64,000 nt of DNA from Corylus avellana (Eukaryota; Streptophyta; Magnoliopsida; Fagales; Betulaceae): positions 2,728,001 through 2,792,000 of the forward strand of contig NC_081547.1 of the NCBI RefSeq assembly GCF_901000735.1, written 5' to 3'. The notes under the pieces were generated by a model. That model was not told the origin of the DNA, made no database searches, and saw only the letters and a program-made list of their open reading frames with translations. Each line of letters begins with the position of its first letter. Position 1 is the stretch's first letter. Positions 60,651 through 64,000 of this stretch are shown in pieces. A program made the position numbers and the translations under genes.

Positions 60651-60842
60651 TATTCTCTTTAATATATTATCACATCATTTAATATTTTAAATGCTATAAC
60701 ACTTTATACATTTAAACCAATATCTCGACTATAAAATTTTAAAATAGATTATCTCTATCTCGCTTAACATGAAAACGATCTTATTTCGAATTTTAGATTC
60801 TCATGTTTATCCATAATAAATTAGACATAGGAAAATGTTAAA

Positions 60843-61027
60843 GGCACAACACAAACTCAACTTAGGACCAACATCTCTCCTACGTGTCATTTAACAACAA
60901 AAGAAATTGAGAGAGAGAATTTTGGGATTCCGAAAATTTGGGAAAGAAGACAATTTGTTTGGTTTAAAATTTAAATTTTTTTACACGTAGGAGAGAAGTT
61001 GGCCATGAATTGAGTTTGTGTTGTGTC
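60843..61027. mobile_element. Short MITE-like inverted repeat
   Basis: Left GGCACAACACAAACTCAA and right-complement GACACAACACAAACTCAA, with inverted similarity extending through CTCTCCTACGTGT. About 185 bp, non-coding. No clean target duplication was found. Confidence 0.65.
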
Positions 61028-61290
61028 TGTATCAAACCTCTTAGACATATGGGACTTACTGAGATTTCTAAAACTTATTGCCAAGGTCTTATTATCAGAC
61101 GTGACATTTCATCAATATTTGAATTTTTTAACTTGGGTGGGTTGATTCAATAATTAATTGACACTGAAGACACTGTCTTATCATCATTATTGAGGTAATT
61201 ATAAATTAAAAATGCTTACTCTAAAAAATAAAATAAAAAACTATTATTGATTTTTTTAGTAATTTTTTTAATAAATTCATTCTCCACACG

Positions 61291-61385
61291 TAATTCACAT
61301 GATGAAATATGAGTTGAATGAGCATTTAAAATATATATATATATATATATATATTTTCCTTCATTCAACTCATATTTCGTGAAAT
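61291..61385. repeat. Palindrome around an (AT)n run
   Basis: GAAATATGAGTTGAATGA on the left and its complement TCATTCAACTCATATTTC on the right flank about 11 AT units. The hairpin could itself explain the repeat expansion. Confidence 0.7.
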
Positions 61386-62879
61386 TAGTATAATAAAATT
61401 GATGTGAAGTATAGGAGTAGGACTACTCAACTTAACATATTATATCTTTCGTATAAACTAACATATTTCTTTGCAAACAAAAAAAACTTGAACATATTTC
61501 TTTCGTATAAACTACGGACCAAAGAAAGTCAGACAAAGAAACGTTCTTATCGCATGGAATCAATGCAGCAAAATGTCGCTGTCGGGAAGAGAGAGAGTTG
61601 GGGTCCCCGGACCCAGACGTGAGCAGTGAGCACTCAGCAATTTCCGATCAGACCAACCAACCCAAAAAAAAAAATGTTGTACGGTATTTTAGTAAGCAGA
61701 GGTTTTATGAACACCTGTGCTTATCCCTTTTGACATGTGGTTCGGAGAAGCCACTTCGCTTATACTGTAATACACTCTACGTTACATGCTCCTCCACCTG
61801 CACAAATCGCTACTCTCTACTGATATTTCCAACTTTCCCAAAGTCTTTTGTCTACACCATTACTCCGCCTTTTGCTGATACGGTGAAGACCTGGAAAGAG
61901 TAGAGGAAGAACAGAACCCCCCCATTTCCATGAAAATTTCCAGATTTGAAGCTCGGTATCTCTCTCTCTCTTGCTGTGTATCAGTGTGTGTTCTGGGGGG
62001 AGGGGGTGTGTTTGTTTTTGTTCTGCTGCAATATATGAAAGTTAGGAGATTGTTTGAGTAAATGTTCTCGGGAACGTGTAATGAACTGTGTGACAATGCG
62101 GAATTGTTCAGACAAAGCTGTAAATAAGTTAGCATCTCGTGTTTAGCATTTGTTTAGATTCTTAGAAGATAGAACTTTGAAAAGAAAAATAACTACTTGC
62201 CTGTATACAAATTTCTAAGGAAGTTCCTTTTTATTTTATTTTTTCTTTCAAAAAACTATCTTCATTTTTTAAGTTTTGGGTTCTTTTATTCTGTTCGTTA
62301 AGTCAATTGATCTTACACCTTAGCATAAGGATTTAATGGAAGCATTCTTCCTTCACTTGGAAATTAAAGATTTATCTTTTTTTCTTTCATTTGGAAAAAA
62401 TATATATATATTTGCTATTAACTAACTCTTAATTTTCTTGTACTAATTGATGGTAGAGTATATTTTTTTAGAGTTGTAAGCTAATTCCCCTAAAATTGAA
62501 CATTTCCAAAAGTTCACTTAATGAATACACGGCTAAACAGTATTGCTTGATGCTCTGTTTTATTCGTATAATTTTTTTTAACACTCCAGTGCTGTTTATT
62601 ATCTTAATGCTCTATTAACTCCAATTTTTTATTTTTTTTTGGGTGCTAGCTATCTTGATTCTTGCCAGAAGCATGAGGTGCTACCCAACTCTGCAGTGCT
62701 ATCCTTGTTTTCTAAGGTTCTTTTTTAAATAAAACTCGTACTTCCTTTAAATTGCCATTGATCGTGTGAATGTTTCATGGCTTTCTTATCTTAATTTTCT
62801 GCTTGTTATACTTTTTGTATATGCATATGTGACTGTGTGATGTAGCACTGCTCCATAACAAGATAGATTACCTTGATCG
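61386..62879. other. Intergenic, possible 5' region of a gene running rightward
   Basis: 61840-61955 looks like a plant leader: ATG at 61932, a short open run, then CG followed by a potential donor GTATCTC and a CT tract. No downstream exon in the same frame could be joined with confidence, so this is only a suggestion. Confidence 0.25.
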
Positions 62880-63125
62880 TACACCAGTTCGAATGGGCAT
62901 CAAATGCGCCTTTTTGAAATCGAGGCAGAATGCCCCGATTGCAACCAGGTTTGAATGGGTTTCAAACTGATCACAATCAAGTTTGAACTGGGTTGCAAAC
63001 TTGACAATTTGAGCCAAGGCAGAATGCCCCGTTTGCAATGAGGTTTGAACAGGTTGCAAACGTAACAATCTGAATCGAGGTAGAATGCCCCCATCGCAAT
63101 CAGGTTCGAACTGGGTTGTAGACGC
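62880..63125 (+). repeat. Degenerate tandem repeat, unit roughly 60-80 bp
   Basis: GGCAGAATGCCCC or GGTAGAATGCCCC recurs near 62925, 63019 and 63079, each followed by a GCAAYNAGGTTYGAAC-type segment and CAAAC. About three full units plus partial half-units (for example TCAAGTTTGAACTGGGTTGC at 62978). Confidence 0.75.
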
Positions 63126-63606
63126 CAGATTCGATATGCAGCAGATGTTTCAAAAGGAAAGGACTACCAATTTCCATCCAAATTTCAAAAGCTTAGACTT
63201 GTCATTTCTGTTTAGACTTTCCAACTTTAGACGACATTTGAGATTTAAACTTTGTAATGTTTCCTTCTTAGATGATTTACTTGCTTCGGAAGTTTTAGTT
63301 TTCATCTTTAGGTGATCTCGGTTAATGTTATAAGAAGATAATGGATGTATTGAAATGACAACTTGGAGAATGAAATATTGAATAATAGTGAAAGTTTCAG
63401 ATTCTTTTGAGTTTCTAAGCTATTTGTTAGCTTGTTAAGTTTCTAGAATTGAAGTCGTTGAACTTCTTTTCTTTTTCTATAGCTTCCACTATGTCAGTGT
63501 GTGTGTAAAAAATCTGTAAAGCTTCTTTGCAAATACCCAACCCTTTCTTAGCTTGCAGCAGGATAGTGTGCTATAAGGATAACCTCTTGTTTCATTATCA
63601 TTCAGG

Positions 63607-63929
63607 GCAATATCCAAAACTCACACCATGAGAAGTGTACCATTGTGGTTTCATTAGAACAACTAAAGGGTGCTGATATCTCCCCACTGATCGATGTATT
63701 TATGGCAAGTGACTCCTCTGATATTGATGCAGTTGACATACTTCATGAATCACATTGTGTCTTGAGTAAAGAAAACGTTACAGCTTTGTTGCGTGCGATC
63801 AATCTAAAGCTTCGTATCGTTGATCTCCTGGATATGTCATTGAAGAAGGACGTGCTATGGTCTGTATTAGTAACATTCTATGAATTCAGTAGTGTTCTAT
63901 TTACTCACCCCGACTCTAAGAAAGCTTAA
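63607..63929 (+). CDS. Unrecognised exon or gene fragment
   Basis: An acceptor-like TTATCATTCAG (63596-63606) opens a frame reading NIQNSHHEKCTIVVSLEQLK and continuing through SDSSDIDAVDILHESHCVLS and LKLRIVDLLDMSLKKDVLWS to TAA at 63927-63929. Composition is protein-like (balanced, amphipathic Leu/Asp pattern), unlike most spurious frames here. No ATG starts it, and I do not recognise the family. It may be a last exon, a decayed fragment, or part of a gene that continues past the window. Confidence 0.35.
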
Positions 63930-64000
63930 TGGTCAAGGCTTTGCAGCTCTCTGTCCATTGAAAAATTGATAAATAAGGTCTTACATATTTAATGAAGCTT

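Overview
This is a window of plant nuclear DNA, most likely from a woody, heterozygous eudicot. The evidence is AT-rich intergenic DNA, spliced genes with GT-AG introns, short CT/GA-rich leaders, many MITE- and SINE-like elements, and gene families that match Arabidopsis genes closely. There are no bacterial features. The species cannot be fixed from the sequence alone. Four runs of N (20737-20836, 39249-39348, 58422-58571, 58893-58912) show that it is a scaffold.

Layout: (1) 2.2-5.3 kb, plus strand: a complete clade-D type protein phosphatase 2C with 4 exons. (2) 7.9-25.6 kb: a tandem array of KAI2-like (karrikin-receptor type) alpha/beta hydrolases. It holds a deleted relic (7.9 kb), one intact gene (11.07-12.16 kb), a frameshifted copy whose 5' region is invaded by a MULE-type foldback element and a copia LTR (15.7-16.7 kb), and a copy with a nonsense codon and a long intron (20.2-25.6 kb). 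Exon 1 of this last copy appears twice because the contig ends flanking a gap were not merged. (3) 27.6-44.8 kb, plus strand: a 23-exon gene for the TPR protein SRFR1, which I could assemble to about 1045 residues. A second gap inside it is flanked by a 2.6 kb near-identical duplication that repeats exons 17-18 and part of exon 16. (4) 46.3-48.6 kb, minus strand, convergent with SRFR1: an ARM-repeat/TPR protein with 2 exons. (5) 53.9-55.0 kb, plus strand: a lysine-rich, GPI-anchored arabinogalactan protein with 2 exons and a clear TATA box. (6) 55-64 kb: repeat-rich intergenic DNA, with a short unrecognised open frame at the right edge.

The genes do not form a pathway in the bacterial sense. 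Known roles of the families are signalling (PP2C, KAI2), negative regulation of effector-triggered immunity (SRFR1) and the cell surface (AGP).

The most informative structure is repeat-based. There are four foldback MULE-like elements with exact 9-bp target duplications, and a fifth with 7/9 matches that sits in an SRFR1 intron and carries a reversed piece of a WD40-protein gene. There are three copies of one tRNA-derived SINE-like family. There are also four tiny (24-37 bp) poly(A)-tailed insertions flanked by 9-13 bp target duplications, which look like extreme 5' truncations of a related retroposon.
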